In this document: in pieces, positions 26,770 through 36,302 of the stretch
How the letters are laid out: every line of letters starts with the position of its first letter
Numbering within the stretch: position 1 is the first letter of the stretch
NCBI GenBank assembly: GCA_018433675.1
Contig: JAHDQS010000004.1
Span: 1 to 64,000 of the forward strand
Reading direction: 5' to 3'
Origin: Clostridia bacterium
GTDB lineage: Bacteria; Bacillota; Peptococcia; DRI-13; SM3-B62
Length of the DNA stretch: 64,000 nucleotides
The notes under the pieces: generated by a model
Told to the model about the DNA's origin: nothing
Databases searched by the model: none
Seen by the model: the letters and a program-made list of their open reading frames with translations, nothing else
Made by a program: the position numbers and the translations under genes

Positions 26770-28158
26770 ATGGATCTTATCGAAAAAATTGCGGATTATG
26801 TATTGGAAACTGACACCAATGCTATTCCAAATGATGACTTAAGAATAGCAAAAATGTTTTTATTGGACTCAGTTGGCGTAGGCTTTGCCGGTTCTACCGC
26901 GATGGGTGTTAACAGCATGGTTGAGCAGTTGTCGGAATGGGGTGGAAAAGAAGAGGCTCGGCTGCTTGTGTTTCCTAATCGATTGCCGGCACCTTGGGCT
27001 GCGTACGCAAATGCATTAATGATGCATGCACGGGACTTTGACGACGTGCATGATGTGGCTGGGATCCATGCAAATGCACCGGTATTGGGCACTCTTTTGG
27101 CTGCTTCAGAATTGTCGGGTAGAGAAGTTGCGGGCAAGGATTTTCTCAGTGCGCAAATAATCGGTATTGATCTTGCCGCGCGGCTTGCAATGTCTGTTCC
27201 GCACCGCAAAAGCGGTTGGCACGCATCCTCAGTGTTTGGGATTATGGGGGCGGTGGCGGCAGGAGGGCGGCTTTTAGGGCTGACCAGGGACGAGTTGGTC
27301 AACGCATTTGGCATCGCTTACAGTCAGATGTCCGGCAACCGTCAATGCATGTTAGACGATGCCCTGACTAAAAGGATGCAGCCGGCGTTTGCCGCACAAA
27401 ACGCAGTTATATCATTACTTTATGCCAAAAGGGGAATTCAAGGTGCGAAAAATATTATTGAGGGGAAATATGGGGTAGGTTTCACATATTTTAATCAAGC
27501 CTTAGATAAAGAATGTTTATTGCATGAACTGGGTAACTATTTTGAAATCAGGCGACTGGCCATTAAACCATATCCCTGCTGCAGAGGTTGTCATGCTGCG
27601 ATTGACGCCGCTCTTGAGCTGCGAGAAAAAGAGGAATGGATAGGCAAAAAAATTGAATCTGTCAGGATTCTGACCAGTCTGAGGACAAAGGTGCAGATTG
27701 GGGAGCCGACTAATCCCCATGGAATGACACAAGTTGGCGCCCAGTTTAGCATTCCTTATACTGTGGCCACCGCCTGGCTGAAAGGCAAGGTGGGACTTGA
27801 TGATTTCATGGGTTCAGCCCTAAGCGACCAGCAGATACTCGAGTTAGCCGGAAAGGTTGAGGTAGACGTAGATCCTGACCTGCCGGATCCTATGATGGGG
27901 ATTCCTCAAACCATTGAATTCAAAGCGGTCGATGGGCAGAAGAGAGTCATGGTGGTAAGCAGTCGCTCAGGCTGTCCGGAAAAACCGTTGTCAAACCATA
28001 GAATTAAGGCGAAGTTCGAAAACTGTTTAAAATTTTCTCAGGAACATGTCAGCGAAGACCACAGCTCGGAAATTCTAAATAGTATCATGAATATTGAAAA
28101 TTCAAGAGATGTTAATAAAGATATTCATGTAATTTATGGGAGAAGGACTGTGGAATAA
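26770..28158 (+). CDS. MmgE/PrpD family protein 1
   Basis: A 462-residue MmgE/PrpD protein. The family includes 2-methylcitrate dehydratase, cis-aconitate decarboxylase and iminodisuccinate epimerase. Recognisable stretches are MFLLDSVGVGFAGS, MMHARDFDDVHDVAGIHANAPVLGTLLAASELSG, KSGWHASSVFGIMGAVAAGGRLLGL and IKPYPCCRGCHAAIDAALEL. AAAGGAG precedes the ATG. With a second, diverged copy next door it probably epimerises, dehydrates or decarboxylates the imported acid ahead of the lyase and fumarases; the exact reaction cannot be read from sequence. Confidence 0.9.
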   Translation: MDLIEKIADYVLETDTNAIPNDDLRIAKMFLLDSVGVGFAGSTAMGVNSMVEQLSEWGGKEEARLLVFPNRLPAPWAAYANALMMHARDFDDVHDVAGIHANAPVLGTLLAASELSGREVAGKDFLSAQIIGIDLAARLAMSVPHRKSGWHASSVFGIMGAVAAGGRLLGLTRDELVNAFGIAYSQMSGNRQCMLDDALTKRMQPAFAAQNAVISLLYAKRGIQGAKNIIEGKYGVGFTYFNQALDKECLLHELGNYFEIRRLAIKPYPCCRGCHAAIDAALELREKEEWIGKKIESVRILTSLRTKVQIGEPTNPHGMTQVGAQFSIPYTVATAWLKGKVGLDDFMGSALSDQQILELAGKVEVDVDPDLPDPMMGIPQTIEFKAVDGQKRVMVVSSRSGCPEKPLSNHRIKAKFENCLKFSQEHVSEDHSSEILNSIMNIENSRDVNKDIHVIYGRRTVE

Positions 28159-28298
28159 ATGCGGGAGATCACTCGGCAAGGTACTAATTATTAGGAATGA
28201 CAAAAGTGTTAACGACATATTACTTGACACCAACGGATATCAACATTTGTGGAGAAATAGGCGGAACAATCGATCAATACCATTTGGAGATGAGGGCG

Positions 28299-29663
28299 AT
28301 GAACGAAACTTCTTTAACGATGAAATGTGCCGATTTTATTAATAACCTGGACTATCGGAGGCTACCTTCTGAAGCAATCGAAATGGCGAAGGACTGTTTT
28401 ATTGATTTTTTGGGGTGTGTGATTTCAGGCAGTGTCACACCGGAGGCGAAGATTATTCTCGATTTTGCAGCCGGTAATCCCGGTTTATCCGAAGCTACCG
28501 TTTTAGGAGTATGGAGGAAAGACTCCCTGTTGAATGCCGCTATGGCCAATGCCTTTAACTGTCACATACACGAAATGGACGATGTGCATAAGGCCTCAGT
28601 GCAGCATCCCGGTGCACCAGTCATAAGCAGTGCTTTGGCTGTAGGCGAAGCTTACGGCAAAAGTGGTAAAGAGCTGATAGAAGCAATAGTCGCGGGCTAC
28701 GATGTAGTGTTGCGTGTCGGAGAAGCAGTGATGCCGTCACATTACAGTTTCTGGCATACCACCGGAACATGCGGGACATTCGGAGCTACGGCAAGTGCTG
28801 GGAAACTTATGGGGCTGACTCCTGATGAACTTACGAATGCGTTAGGTAATGCTGGGTCACAGGCCACCGGGCTGTGGCAATTTATTGAAGACAATGCTAT
28901 GACCAAATACCTCCATTGCGGTAAAGCTGCATATAATGGGGCTTTAGCGGCGATTTTGGCCCGGAGAGGACTGACCGGGGCAAAAAGGATACTGGAAGGT
29001 GAACAGGGTTTTGTCAAGGCAACCAGCACTGAAACAAATCCTGCAGAAAAATTCAGCAGCTTGGGGTCAAAATACAAAATATTAGAAACTAGTTTCAAGC
29101 CCTTTGCCTCCTGTCGGCACACTCATCCCACGATTAGCGCGATTTTAAACCTAAGAAAGAAATATAACCTCAGTACGGCAGAAGTTTCGAAGGTTAAGAT
29201 TAAAACGTATCAAACGGCAACAGAGATTGCCAGGAATAACAAATACTACCCGGATTCACGCGCCGCAAAGTTCAGTCTTGTTTACTGCGCCGCTGCAGCA
29301 TTATATTTCGGAGCACTGCCGTTGCAAGCCTTTACGCCGGAAGCGTTGCAGAATGAAAAAATCCTGAGGGTAGCAAAAAATACTGTTATTAATGTTGACG
29401 AGGAAATAAACCGGGCTTTTCCGGGAAAATGGATGACCCGAGTCGAGCTGCACACAAAAGATCGGTGTTTTACGGAAACAGTGGAATATCCATTGGGAGA
29501 TCCGGAAAATCCGATGACAGAAAGAAATATTTATGATAAGTTCATGGATTTGGTGATGCCCGTAATAGGGAAAGAAAAGGCCGATTCCATCTATCAGAAG
29601 TGCCGGGAATTAGAACAGACAAGTGATATAGCAAAGTTTTTTATGGAGGTCATTCAGCAATAA
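28299..29663 (+). CDS. MmgE/PrpD family protein 2
   Basis: A 454-residue second MmgE/PrpD member (LDYRRLPSEAIEMAKDCFIDFLGC, NCHIHEMDDVHKASVQHPGAPVISSALAVGEAYG, HYSFWHTTGTCGTFGATASAGKLMGL, FKPFASCRHTHPTISAIL). The frame is open from 28197, but ATG 28299 matches the family N-terminus and has GGAG about 10 bases upstream; the extra 34 residues of the longer form look non-conserved. Divergence from copy 1 suggests a different reaction or specificity, or a heteromer. Confidence 0.88.
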   Translation: MNETSLTMKCADFINNLDYRRLPSEAIEMAKDCFIDFLGCVISGSVTPEAKIILDFAAGNPGLSEATVLGVWRKDSLLNAAMANAFNCHIHEMDDVHKASVQHPGAPVISSALAVGEAYGKSGKELIEAIVAGYDVVLRVGEAVMPSHYSFWHTTGTCGTFGATASAGKLMGLTPDELTNALGNAGSQATGLWQFIEDNAMTKYLHCGKAAYNGALAAILARRGLTGAKRILEGEQGFVKATSTETNPAEKFSSLGSKYKILETSFKPFASCRHTHPTISAILNLRKKYNLSTAEVSKVKIKTYQTATEIARNNKYYPDSRAAKFSLVYCAAAALYFGALPLQAFTPEALQNEKILRVAKNTVINVDEEINRAFPGKWMTRVELHTKDRCFTETVEYPLGDPENPMTERNIYDKFMDLVMPVIGKEKADSIYQKCRELEQTSDIAKFFMEVIQQ

Positions 29664-29787
29664 ACCCGTTTGGATTTTTCAAAGATGCCCAAAGGAGCTA
29701 TAAAAAACCGTTCTGATACCAGCAAGCGGTCAATTGTTGAAGGTAAAGCAAATCATTTTTTCTAGACAAAGGGAGTGAAACGTCGCA

Positions 29788-30669
29788 ATGTTTAATGAAA
29801 AAAAGCTTTATGATGACGTGTCTGAACTGGTATTCCGGTCAGTGACCGGGATATCCGCAGATGTAAAAATGTTGATGGAAAAAGCATTGAAAAAGGAGAC
29901 TAATCCGACAGCTGTTAGCATGATCAAAGCCATGCTGGAAAACGTAGAAATGGCAAAAGAGGAGACCAAGCCTGTCTGTCAGTCGCCGGGATATCCCACC
30001 GTTTATATTACTTGTGGCGAAAAGTCGCTTTTCAGTGACATCAAAGAGATGTTTAAAAAAGCAATCTGCGAAGGGACGGAAAGAGGTCTGTTGCGGCCAA
30101 GCATGGTGCATCCGTTAACGAGGGAAAATTCAGGGAACAATTCGGGAGAAGGTGTTCCCAATTTTGAAATAGATTGTGTTCCAGGCCAGGAATACCTGGA
30201 AATGATCATAAGTTTCAAAGGATGCGGGGCAGAATTGGGGAACGCCATGCAAATTATGACGACGGCAAAACTAGGGAAAGACCTGGTAGGTTTAAAGAAA
30301 TTTATTTTGGAGACTGTGATCAATGCTGGAGGGAAGCCGTGTCCGCCCTTTGCAGTGGGGGTGGGGATTGGAGGACAAATGGATGTAGCTTGTAAGCTGA
30401 GCAGGAAAGCGGTCAGCACACGGCGCTGGGATGATAAAAACCCCAATCCGCTATACGGTGCGTTAGAAGAAGAGCTATTGGAGAAAATCAATGAGTTAGG
30501 TCTTGGAGCTGCAGGAACAGGCGGGGATACTGTTGCACTGGCGGTAAAAATAAACGGAGTAGCGACACATACAGCCATTGCCCCTGTTGCTATCAACTTT
30601 CACTGTTGGGTAGCCCGTAGGGCAGGCATTAGGCTTTATCCGGACGGTAAAAAAGAGATCATATTCTAG
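29788..30669 (+). CDS. Class I fumarate hydratase/tartrate dehydratase alpha subunit
   Basis: A 293-residue alpha subunit of a two-subunit [4Fe-4S] hydro-lyase (TtdA/FumA N-terminal domain). Cluster-ligand candidates are the Cys of KPVCQSPGYP (usually CQDTG), the Cys of PCPPFAVGVGIGG and the Cys of NFHCWVARRAG. The change of CQDTGTP to CQSPGYP and SFKGCGAEL in place of the usual KGGGSE are unusual and could signal altered substrate range. It precedes the beta subunit by 14 bases. Reversible fumarate/malate hydration is the default assignment. Confidence 0.88.
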   Translation: MFNEKKLYDDVSELVFRSVTGISADVKMLMEKALKKETNPTAVSMIKAMLENVEMAKEETKPVCQSPGYPTVYITCGEKSLFSDIKEMFKKAICEGTERGLLRPSMVHPLTRENSGNNSGEGVPNFEIDCVPGQEYLEMIISFKGCGAELGNAMQIMTTAKLGKDLVGLKKFILETVINAGGKPCPPFAVGVGIGGQMDVACKLSRKAVSTRRWDDKNPNPLYGALEEELLEKINELGLGAAGTGGDTVALAVKINGVATHTAIAPVAINFHCWVARRAGIRLYPDGKKEIIF

Positions 30670-30683
30670 GAGGTTACAGTAAA

Positions 30684-31271
30684 ATGAGTGAGAAAATACT
30701 GTCGGTCCCGTTAAAAGAAGAAGATATCAGAGAATTGAAGGCAGGGGACGTAGTATACCTGAAAGGTTCTATTTATACTTCCAGGGATATGGGTCATCTG
30801 AACATCAAAGACAAGCTGGAGAAGGGTGAAGAACTTCCTGAGAGTTTCCAGGGTTCTGCCATCTTCCATGCCGGCCCCGTGGTATTAAAAAAAGGGGATG
30901 CTTGGGAGCTGGTTGTGATAGGGCCGACTACCAGCATCAGAATGGAACCTTATGCTGAAATGGTAGGAAAACTGGGAGTAAAAGCTATCGTTGGCAAAGG
31001 AGGAATGGCAGAAGAAACCCTTACAGCATGCGGTAAGTACGGGTATGTTTATTTACAGGCGGCTCCCGGGTGTGCAGTCAAACTGGCCAGAGGGATTGAG
31101 AAAATAGAAGATGTTCATTGGTTGGAACTGGGAATCCCCGAAGCAATGTGGGACTTAAAGGCTAAAAAGTTTGGGCCTCTTGTTGTTGGAATGGATACAC
31201 ACGATAACAGCATTTACAAAGAACTAAAGGAAAAAGCTCTGGATAAAATTACTGACTGGTACAAATCGTAA
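30684..31271 (+). CDS. Class I fumarate hydratase/tartrate dehydratase beta subunit
   Basis: A 195-residue beta subunit (TtdB/FumA C-terminal domain). Typical stretches are LKAGDVVYLKGSIYTSRDMGH, FHAGPVVLK, IGPTTSIRMEPYAE and VGKGGMAEETLTACGKYGYVYLQAAPGCAVKLARGI. Needs the alpha subunit for activity. AGGAGG precedes the ATG. Confidence 0.93.
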   Translation: MSEKILSVPLKEEDIRELKAGDVVYLKGSIYTSRDMGHLNIKDKLEKGEELPESFQGSAIFHAGPVVLKKGDAWELVVIGPTTSIRMEPYAEMVGKLGVKAIVGKGGMAEETLTACGKYGYVYLQAAPGCAVKLARGIEKIEDVHWLELGIPEAMWDLKAKKFGPLVVGMDTHDNSIYKELKEKALDKITDWYKS

Positions 31272-31313
31272 AAACTGTTGTAAAAATGTTTATAAATAAA
31301 GGAGGAAAACATA

Positions 31314-32699
31314 ATGGAATACAGGATTGAAAAAGATACCATGGGTGAAATAAAAGTTCCTGCGGATAAACTGTGGGCGGCTCAGACCCAAAGGAGTTTT
31401 GAAAACTTTAAAATAGGGACGGAAAAAATGCCGATTGAGATCATTCGCGCTTTCGCCATTTTAAAAAAAGCGGCAGCTTTGGCTAATAACAAACTGGGAC
31501 AAATGGACAAAGAAAAGTCCGAAGCGATAACGAAAGTCTGCGATGAAATACTAGACGGAAAACTAGATGGCAACTTTCCGTTGGCGGTCTGGCAAACAGG
31601 GAGCGGTACACAATCCAATATGAACCTGAACGAAGTCATTGCTAATCGTGCTAACCAAATCTTGGACGAGAAAAAGATCCACCCCAATGATCATGTCAAT
31701 AAAGCTCAGAGTTCCAACGATACCTTTCCCACAGCTATGCACATCGCGGCCGTGATAGAATTGGAAGACAAGTTGTTGCCGGCGATTGGTGCTTTGAAGA
31801 AGACCTTTGCACAGAAGATAGATGATTACAACAACATCATCAAAACCGGACGTACTCACCTGCAAGACGCAACACCGTTAACACTTGGGCAGGAGATCAG
31901 CGGCTGGCATAAGATGCTCGAAAAATCCGAGAATATGATCAAGGACAGCCTGGAACATCTGAGGGAGCTGGCCTTAGGAGGTACAGCCGTAGGGACTGGA
32001 CTTAACACCCATCCAGAATTTGGCGTCAAGGTGGCTACAGAGATTAGTGTGCTTACGGGTAAAAAATTCGTAACTGCGCAAAACAAATTTCATTCCTTAA
32101 CCAGCAAAGACGAACTTGTTTTTGCCCATGGCGCCTTAAAAGCCTTGGCAGCAGACCTAATGAAAATCGCCAATGACGTAAGATGGTTGGCTAGCGGTCC
32201 GCGTTGCGGTATAGGAGAACTTAGTATACCCGAAAACGAGCCGGGTAGTTCTATTATGCCGGGTAAAGTAAATCCCACCCAGTGTGAAGCCCTCACCATG
32301 GTGGTATGTCAAATAATGGGCAACGATGTTGCCGTCGGCCTGGCAGCTAGCCAGGGTAATTTCCAGCTCAATGTCTTCATGCCGGTCTGCATCTATAATT
32401 TCCTGCAATCGGTTAGGCTACTTGTTGATGCCATCAACTCTTTCAACAATAACTGCGCTGTAGGTATTAAGCCTAACAGGGAGAAAATCCAATACTTCCT
32501 GGAAAATTCTTTGATGCTGGTTACAGCATTGAATCCTTATATCGGCTACGATAACGCTGCCAAAATTGCAAAGACAGCTCATGCTGAAGGGGCAACATTA
32601 AAAGAAACGGCACAGAAACTCAATATCCTCACGGAAGAAGAATTCGACAAATACGTCAGACCTGAAAACATGGTAGGGCCAAAGGAGGCAAAAAAATGA
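31314..32699 (+). CDS. fumC: Class II fumarate hydratase
   Basis: A 461-residue iron-independent homotetrameric fumarase. The catalytic loop [38 protein letters not shown] and [21 protein letters not shown] are diagnostic and distinguish it from aspartase. It interconverts fumarate and malate. Placement next to an oxygen-sensitive class I enzyme of the same reaction is noteworthy. It overlaps the malic enzyme start by ATGA. Confidence 0.96.
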   Translation: MEYRIEKDTMGEIKVPADKLWAAQTQRSFENFKIGTEKMPIEIIRAFAILKKAAALANNKLGQMDKEKSEAITKVCDEILDGKLDGNFPLAVWQTGSGTQSNMNLNEVIANRANQILDEKKIHPNDHVNKAQSSNDTFPTAMHIAAVIELEDKLLPAIGALKKTFAQKIDDYNNIIKTGRTHLQDATPLTLGQEISGWHKMLEKSENMIKDSLEHLRELALGGTAVGTGLNTHPEFGVKVATEISVLTGKKFVTAQNKFHSLTSKDELVFAHGALKALAADLMKIANDVRWLASGPRCGIGELSIPENEPGSSIMPGKVNPTQCEALTMVVCQIMGNDVAVGLAASQGNFQLNVFMPVCIYNFLQSVRLLVDAINSFNNNCAVGIKPNREKIQYFLENSLMLVTALNPYIGYDNAAKIAKTAHAEGATLKETAQKLNILTEEEFDKYVRPENMVGPKEAKK

Positions 32700-33925
32700 A
32701 CTACAACGAAATGGCCGTAAAGATGCATAAAGAGCTGAAAGGAAAACTAGAAGTAAAAAGCAAAGTGCCCGCACAAAACAAGGATGACCTTTCGGTGGCC
32801 TATACGCCGGGAGTAGCCGAACCTTGCCGGTTGATCGACAAGGACAAAAACGCTGTTTGGGATTACACCATCAAGTCCAACTATATTGCTGTCGTATCAG
32901 ATGGAACAGCAGTGCTCGGTTTGGGGGATATTGGTCCTGAGGCAGCCATGCCCGTAATGGAAGGAAAATGTGTGCTCTTCAAAGAGTTCGGTGGAGTGGA
33001 TGCCATACCTCTTTGCGTTGATACAAAAGATATGGACGAGATCGTTAAACTTGTCGTTCAACTAGCTCCGTCCTTTGGAGGAATTAATCTTGAAGACATC
33101 AGCGGACCGAGATGTTTTGAAATAGAAAGGAAGCTTAAAGCAAAACTTGATATTCCCATTTTCCATGACGACCAGCACGGGACGGCAGTAGTAGTATTAA
33201 GCGGGTTGATCAACGCACTTAAACTGGTTAAAAAGCAATTTTCGGAAATAGAAGTGGTTGTAAGTGGTGCAGGTGCTGCCGGAATCAGCACGACGAGACT
33301 TTTAAATGTCTTTGGAGTTAAAAACGTTATTCTCTGTGACAAAAACGGAGCTATCTACGAAGGGCGTCAAGTCGGTATGAACTCTGAGAAAGAGATATTA
33401 GCCAGGGAAACCAACAAAAACAAAGAGAAAGGTACACTGGCCGATATTATTAGAGGTAAGGATGTTTTCATCGGCGTGTCGGCTCCGGGGCTGTTGACCA
33501 AAGAAATGGTGAAATCCATGAATAAGGACGCGGTTGTATTTGCCATGGCTAACCCCACGCCGGAAATATTCCCCAATGAAGCCAAGGAAGCAGGAGCAAG
33601 GATAGTGGGGACAGGTCGTTCAGATTACGCCAATCAAGTCAATAACGTGTTGGCTTTCCCGGGCATCTTCAGGGGCGCGCTTGATGTGATGGCCAAGGAT
33701 ATCAATGAGGAGATGAAAAAAGCCGCAGCCTATGCTCTGGCGGGAATAATCACAACGGAAGAACTTAACGATGAGTATGTAATACCCAAGGCTTTCGATT
33801 TAAGAGTCGGACCGAGGGTAGCTGCTGCCGTGGCCGAAGCCGCCGTGAAATCGGGAGTAGCTCGTAAAAATACAACCTGTGAAGAAGAATTGGAACTAGC
33901 CATGAAGATTATGAAACAGAATTAA
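32696..33925 (+). CDS. Malic enzyme (NAD(P)-dependent, decarboxylating)
   Basis: A 409-residue short bacterial malic enzyme converting malate to pyruvate and CO2 with reduction of NAD(P). Segments [45 protein letters not shown] and the Rossmann [15 protein letters not shown] are present. It completes a line from fumarate through malate to pyruvate. The coenzyme preference is not evident. The ATG overlaps the fumC stop, and a strong hairpin follows 32 bases after its stop. Confidence 0.95.
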   Translation: MNYNEMAVKMHKELKGKLEVKSKVPAQNKDDLSVAYTPGVAEPCRLIDKDKNAVWDYTIKSNYIAVVSDGTAVLGLGDIGPEAAMPVMEGKCVLFKEFGGVDAIPLCVDTKDMDEIVKLVVQLAPSFGGINLEDISGPRCFEIERKLKAKLDIPIFHDDQHGTAVVVLSGLINALKLVKKQFSEIEVVVSGAGAAGISTTRLLNVFGVKNVILCDKNGAIYEGRQVGMNSEKEILARETNKNKEKGTLADIIRGKDVFIGVSAPGLLTKEMVKSMNKDAVVFAMANPTPEIFPNEAKEAGARIVGTGRSDYANQVNNVLAFPGIFRGALDVMAKDINEEMKKAAAYALAGIITTEELNDEYVIPKAFDLRVGPRVAAAVAEAAVKSGVARKNTTCEEELELAMKIMKQN

Positions 33926-33957
33926 GTATCAGATTCTGGAAAAAAGTAACACATAAC

Positions 33958-34010
33958 GACTCAATGACACAAAGAGCAGCCACTCAGATGGTTCTTTGTG
34001 TCATTGAGTC
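33958..34010. terminator. Strong terminator-like hairpin after malic enzyme
   Basis: An 18-base perfect inverted repeat, GACTCAATGACACAAAGA (33958-33975) with its complement at 33993-34010, separated by 17 bases that can pair further. Only a short weak T run follows, so it may be a bidirectional or Rho-assisted terminator closing the sigma-54 operon. Confidence 0.75.
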
Positions 34011-34037
34011 TTAAAAATATCTAACAGGGATTGTCCA

Positions 34038-34253
34038 TTGCAAGAACCCAAAAGAGAACAGCTGGCAGGCTTTGCAAGGAAAAAGTGGAATTCGGAATCA
34101 AACTTGACATCAGCATTTGAATTATTACAAGTTATCGTTGCGGAAAACAATGAAAGCCGGTTTAAAGGAAAAGTAGGTTGGTACTGTGCCTTTGTTAATC
34201 CAAGGACAGAGAGTTGTGAGCTGACGCTTATTAACATTATGTCATTATTTTAG
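34038..34253 (+). CDS. Doubtful small ORF, 71 residues
   Basis: A TTG-started frame in the 449-base gap between the malic enzyme and the first SPOCS-like gene. It has no convincing ribosome site, no recognisable family and a competing antisense frame of similar length. Residues are mixed polar and hydrophobic with no signal peptide. The rest of the gap holds the hairpin at 33958-34010 and the AAGGAGG leader of the next gene. Probably not a gene. Confidence 0.2.
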   Translation: MQEPKREQLAGFARKKWNSESNLTSAFELLQVIVAENNESRFKGKVGWYCAFVNPRTESCELTLINIMSLF

Positions 34254-34374
34254 ATATATTTTTGACGGGGTTTGTCACCAAAATTGGACATCTTGAATAA
34301 CATGTACAAAGATGAGAAGCATTCTGCTTTTGCTTTTCGTTAACTTATTACCCAGTTCAAGGAGGAAAGAGAAA

Positions 34375-35241
34375 ATGAGTTGGTCTAAAGATAGAATGAT
34401 TGTACCGCAGGACAGAGCTATGGACTTCTTTAAAAAAAACAGAGCGATCCTGCGTCGCGATAGCGTTGATGTCTCTGGCGGAGAAATTACAGATTGCGTT
34501 AACAATCCGGTTGAGATTGACCCTTTATTAACCGGGGCTGTGGTAAGGGTTCCGGCAGTGCTGGCTGAATTTACCGTGCAGTTTAATGTTAGTGCAACCA
34601 TAGATTTACCCGAGCCTGTTACAGAAATAAAAAGCATTGGAAAGCGCTTGAAAATTACCCAATGCCTGCTGCTACAAGATACTAACATGCTGTTTATCGA
34701 AGGTTTTGTGCGGAAAAATTTCCAATACGCAACAAGAAAATATTCCACTTCAGAGGGTGTTTGCGGTGACATTAGGCATTGCAGTGTAGATGTTCCGTTT
34801 AAATGCACTACAGCCGTAACCTTTAACGGACTTGACCCGCTCTTGCCTGTTTTTGGCAGCACAAATGAGTTTGAATATCTTGGCGAATTTGATCTTAAAG
34901 GGCCTCAGTTTGCCAACAAGGATCGCCTGCAAACCGGGGACTTTACCGAGCGCAACCAGATTAATACTGAATTCTTCAATGAACTTCCTTTCTGTCAAAT
35001 TATTAGCAGCAGAATCGTTGAGTTTGATGAATTCTTAAATCCCATATTCCTAGCCCAAGATAATGCAGCTGATGATAAGAAGGGGAAATTTTACTTTGGC
35101 AAGGAATCCGATGTTCCTTTTGAAGAGATTGAGTTCAAAAGCATTCAGGAAAAAATGGTCATATTCCTTACCATGAAGGTTTTGCAAAACCGCCAGGTTG
35201 CAATCCCGCCCTTATTACCGGCCTTTGATTGCTCGAAATAG
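34375..35241 (+). CDS. SPOCS/DUF3794-like (CsxC-type) spore-surface protein 1
   Basis: A 288-residue protein. The order VRVPAVLAEFTVQFNVSATI, LPEPVTEIKSIGKRLKITQC, LFIEGFVRKNFQYAT and a later VDVPFKCTT is the pattern of clostridial spore coat/exosporium proteins in the DUF3794/SPOCS and CsxC group. No signal peptide, as expected for a protein assembled on the forespore from the mother-cell cytoplasm. ATG 34375 follows AAGGAGG; the 21 hydrophobic residues of the longer frame are excluded. Clear paralog of the next gene. Family by pattern recognition; role inferred. Confidence 0.75.
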   Translation: MSWSKDRMIVPQDRAMDFFKKNRAILRRDSVDVSGGEITDCVNNPVEIDPLLTGAVVRVPAVLAEFTVQFNVSATIDLPEPVTEIKSIGKRLKITQCLLLQDTNMLFIEGFVRKNFQYATRKYSTSEGVCGDIRHCSVDVPFKCTTAVTFNGLDPLLPVFGSTNEFEYLGEFDLKGPQFANKDRLQTGDFTERNQINTEFFNELPFCQIISSRIVEFDEFLNPIFLAQDNAADDKKGKFYFGKESDVPFEEIEFKSIQEKMVIFLTMKVLQNRQVAIPPLLPAFDCSK

Positions 35242-35270
35242 TAGCTAATATCTAATATCAGTGACTGTAG

Positions 35271-35291
35271 CGGGGGCAAATACTGCCCCCG
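35271..35291. terminator. G+C-rich hairpin between the SPOCS-like paralogs
   Basis: Perfect arms CGGGGGCA and TGCCCCCG around a 5-base loop, 29 bases after the first gene. No T tract follows, so it is either a weak terminator or an mRNA-stabilising stem. Confidence 0.5.
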
Positions 35292-35376
35292 GGGTTCACC
35301 AAATAATGAAAAGTGGAATAAGATATATGAGGACAAATGGGTAGGTTGCTCGTTGTTTGGTAAAGGAGAGGCCAAA

Positions 35377-36207
35377 ATGACCCTTCACTATAACAAATTG
35401 TTTCAGCAGATAAATGAAAAACCTCTTCCCTATGGTATGCTGCTATTTCCAAACAGACGGTACGGTGTGGTACAGGACGCGCAATCTTTTTCTGCAGGGG
35501 TTAAAACACGGAGGAACATGCAAGACACTTGGAATACAAAGAACATAGTCACTGAACCGACAAGCCCCAAAGTAACGAGTGAGGCTATTATTACCTGCGC
35601 TAATTCACCGGCAAAGATAAACGCTATAGCAGCAGGAGTTGTGGCGCAAATACCCATTATACTTGCCGAGTTAACGGTATATATTAATCTCAGTTCCTTT
35701 ATTGACCTTCCCGAATGGGCTAAGGAGATTAAAGATACTAAAAAGAGAGTGGTGGTTACCCAATGTTTGCTATTACAGGATACCGACACACTCTTCATTA
35801 AAGGATTTGTTAAGGAAAATATTAGGTATATTAAGCAAAGTCATTTATATCTAACAGGAGAGATGCGCGATATTACTGTGGAAGTCCCTTTTAAATGTAC
35901 CACAGTGGTAAAATATAACGGGACTAACCCTGTACCTGTTGTTTCCAACAGCTCTGTAGAATTTGAATACCGGAAAGAAGATCGGAGTTCCGACGCTTTA
36001 CGTGAGATCAACCGAATTAGTACCGCCTTTTACAATGAAAGACCTTTTTGTGAACTTACAGGTAGTAAGATAGTGGAGGTTGATGAGTTTTCCGCTAAAC
36101 AAGGTATAATCAAAAATATTGAAGAAAAAATGGTTATTCACCTAACCCTGAAAATACTGCAATACTGTAAAATTGTAATACCGGCACCGGACACAAAAGT
36201 AAAATAA
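35377..36207 (+). CDS. SPOCS/DUF3794-like (CsxC-type) spore-surface protein 2
   Basis: A 276-residue paralog of the preceding gene with the same core (VVAQIPIILAELTVYINLSSFI, LPEWAKEIKDTKKRVVVTQCLLLQD, LFIKGFVKENIRYI, VEVPFKCTTVVKYNG, FYNERPFCELTGSKIVEVDEF) but a different N-terminus and no acidic insertion near the C-terminus. ATG 35377 follows AAAGGAGAG. It is expected under mother-cell sporulation control, though I saw no diagnostic promoter. Confidence 0.75.
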   Translation: MTLHYNKLFQQINEKPLPYGMLLFPNRRYGVVQDAQSFSAGVKTRRNMQDTWNTKNIVTEPTSPKVTSEAIITCANSPAKINAIAAGVVAQIPIILAELTVYINLSSFIDLPEWAKEIKDTKKRVVVTQCLLLQDTDTLFIKGFVKENIRYIKQSHLYLTGEMRDITVEVPFKCTTVVKYNGTNPVPVVSNSSVEFEYRKEDRSSDALREINRISTAFYNERPFCELTGSKIVEVDEFSAKQGIIKNIEEKMVIHLTLKILQYCKIVIPAPDTKVK

Positions 36208-36302
36208 ACAGTAATTCTAGTATAATATTAACGATACTTGTTGCATTATCGTCAAAAAAATGTAATTCTATTAATATATCTTATTAAAGGGGTGCGGTCG
36301 TA

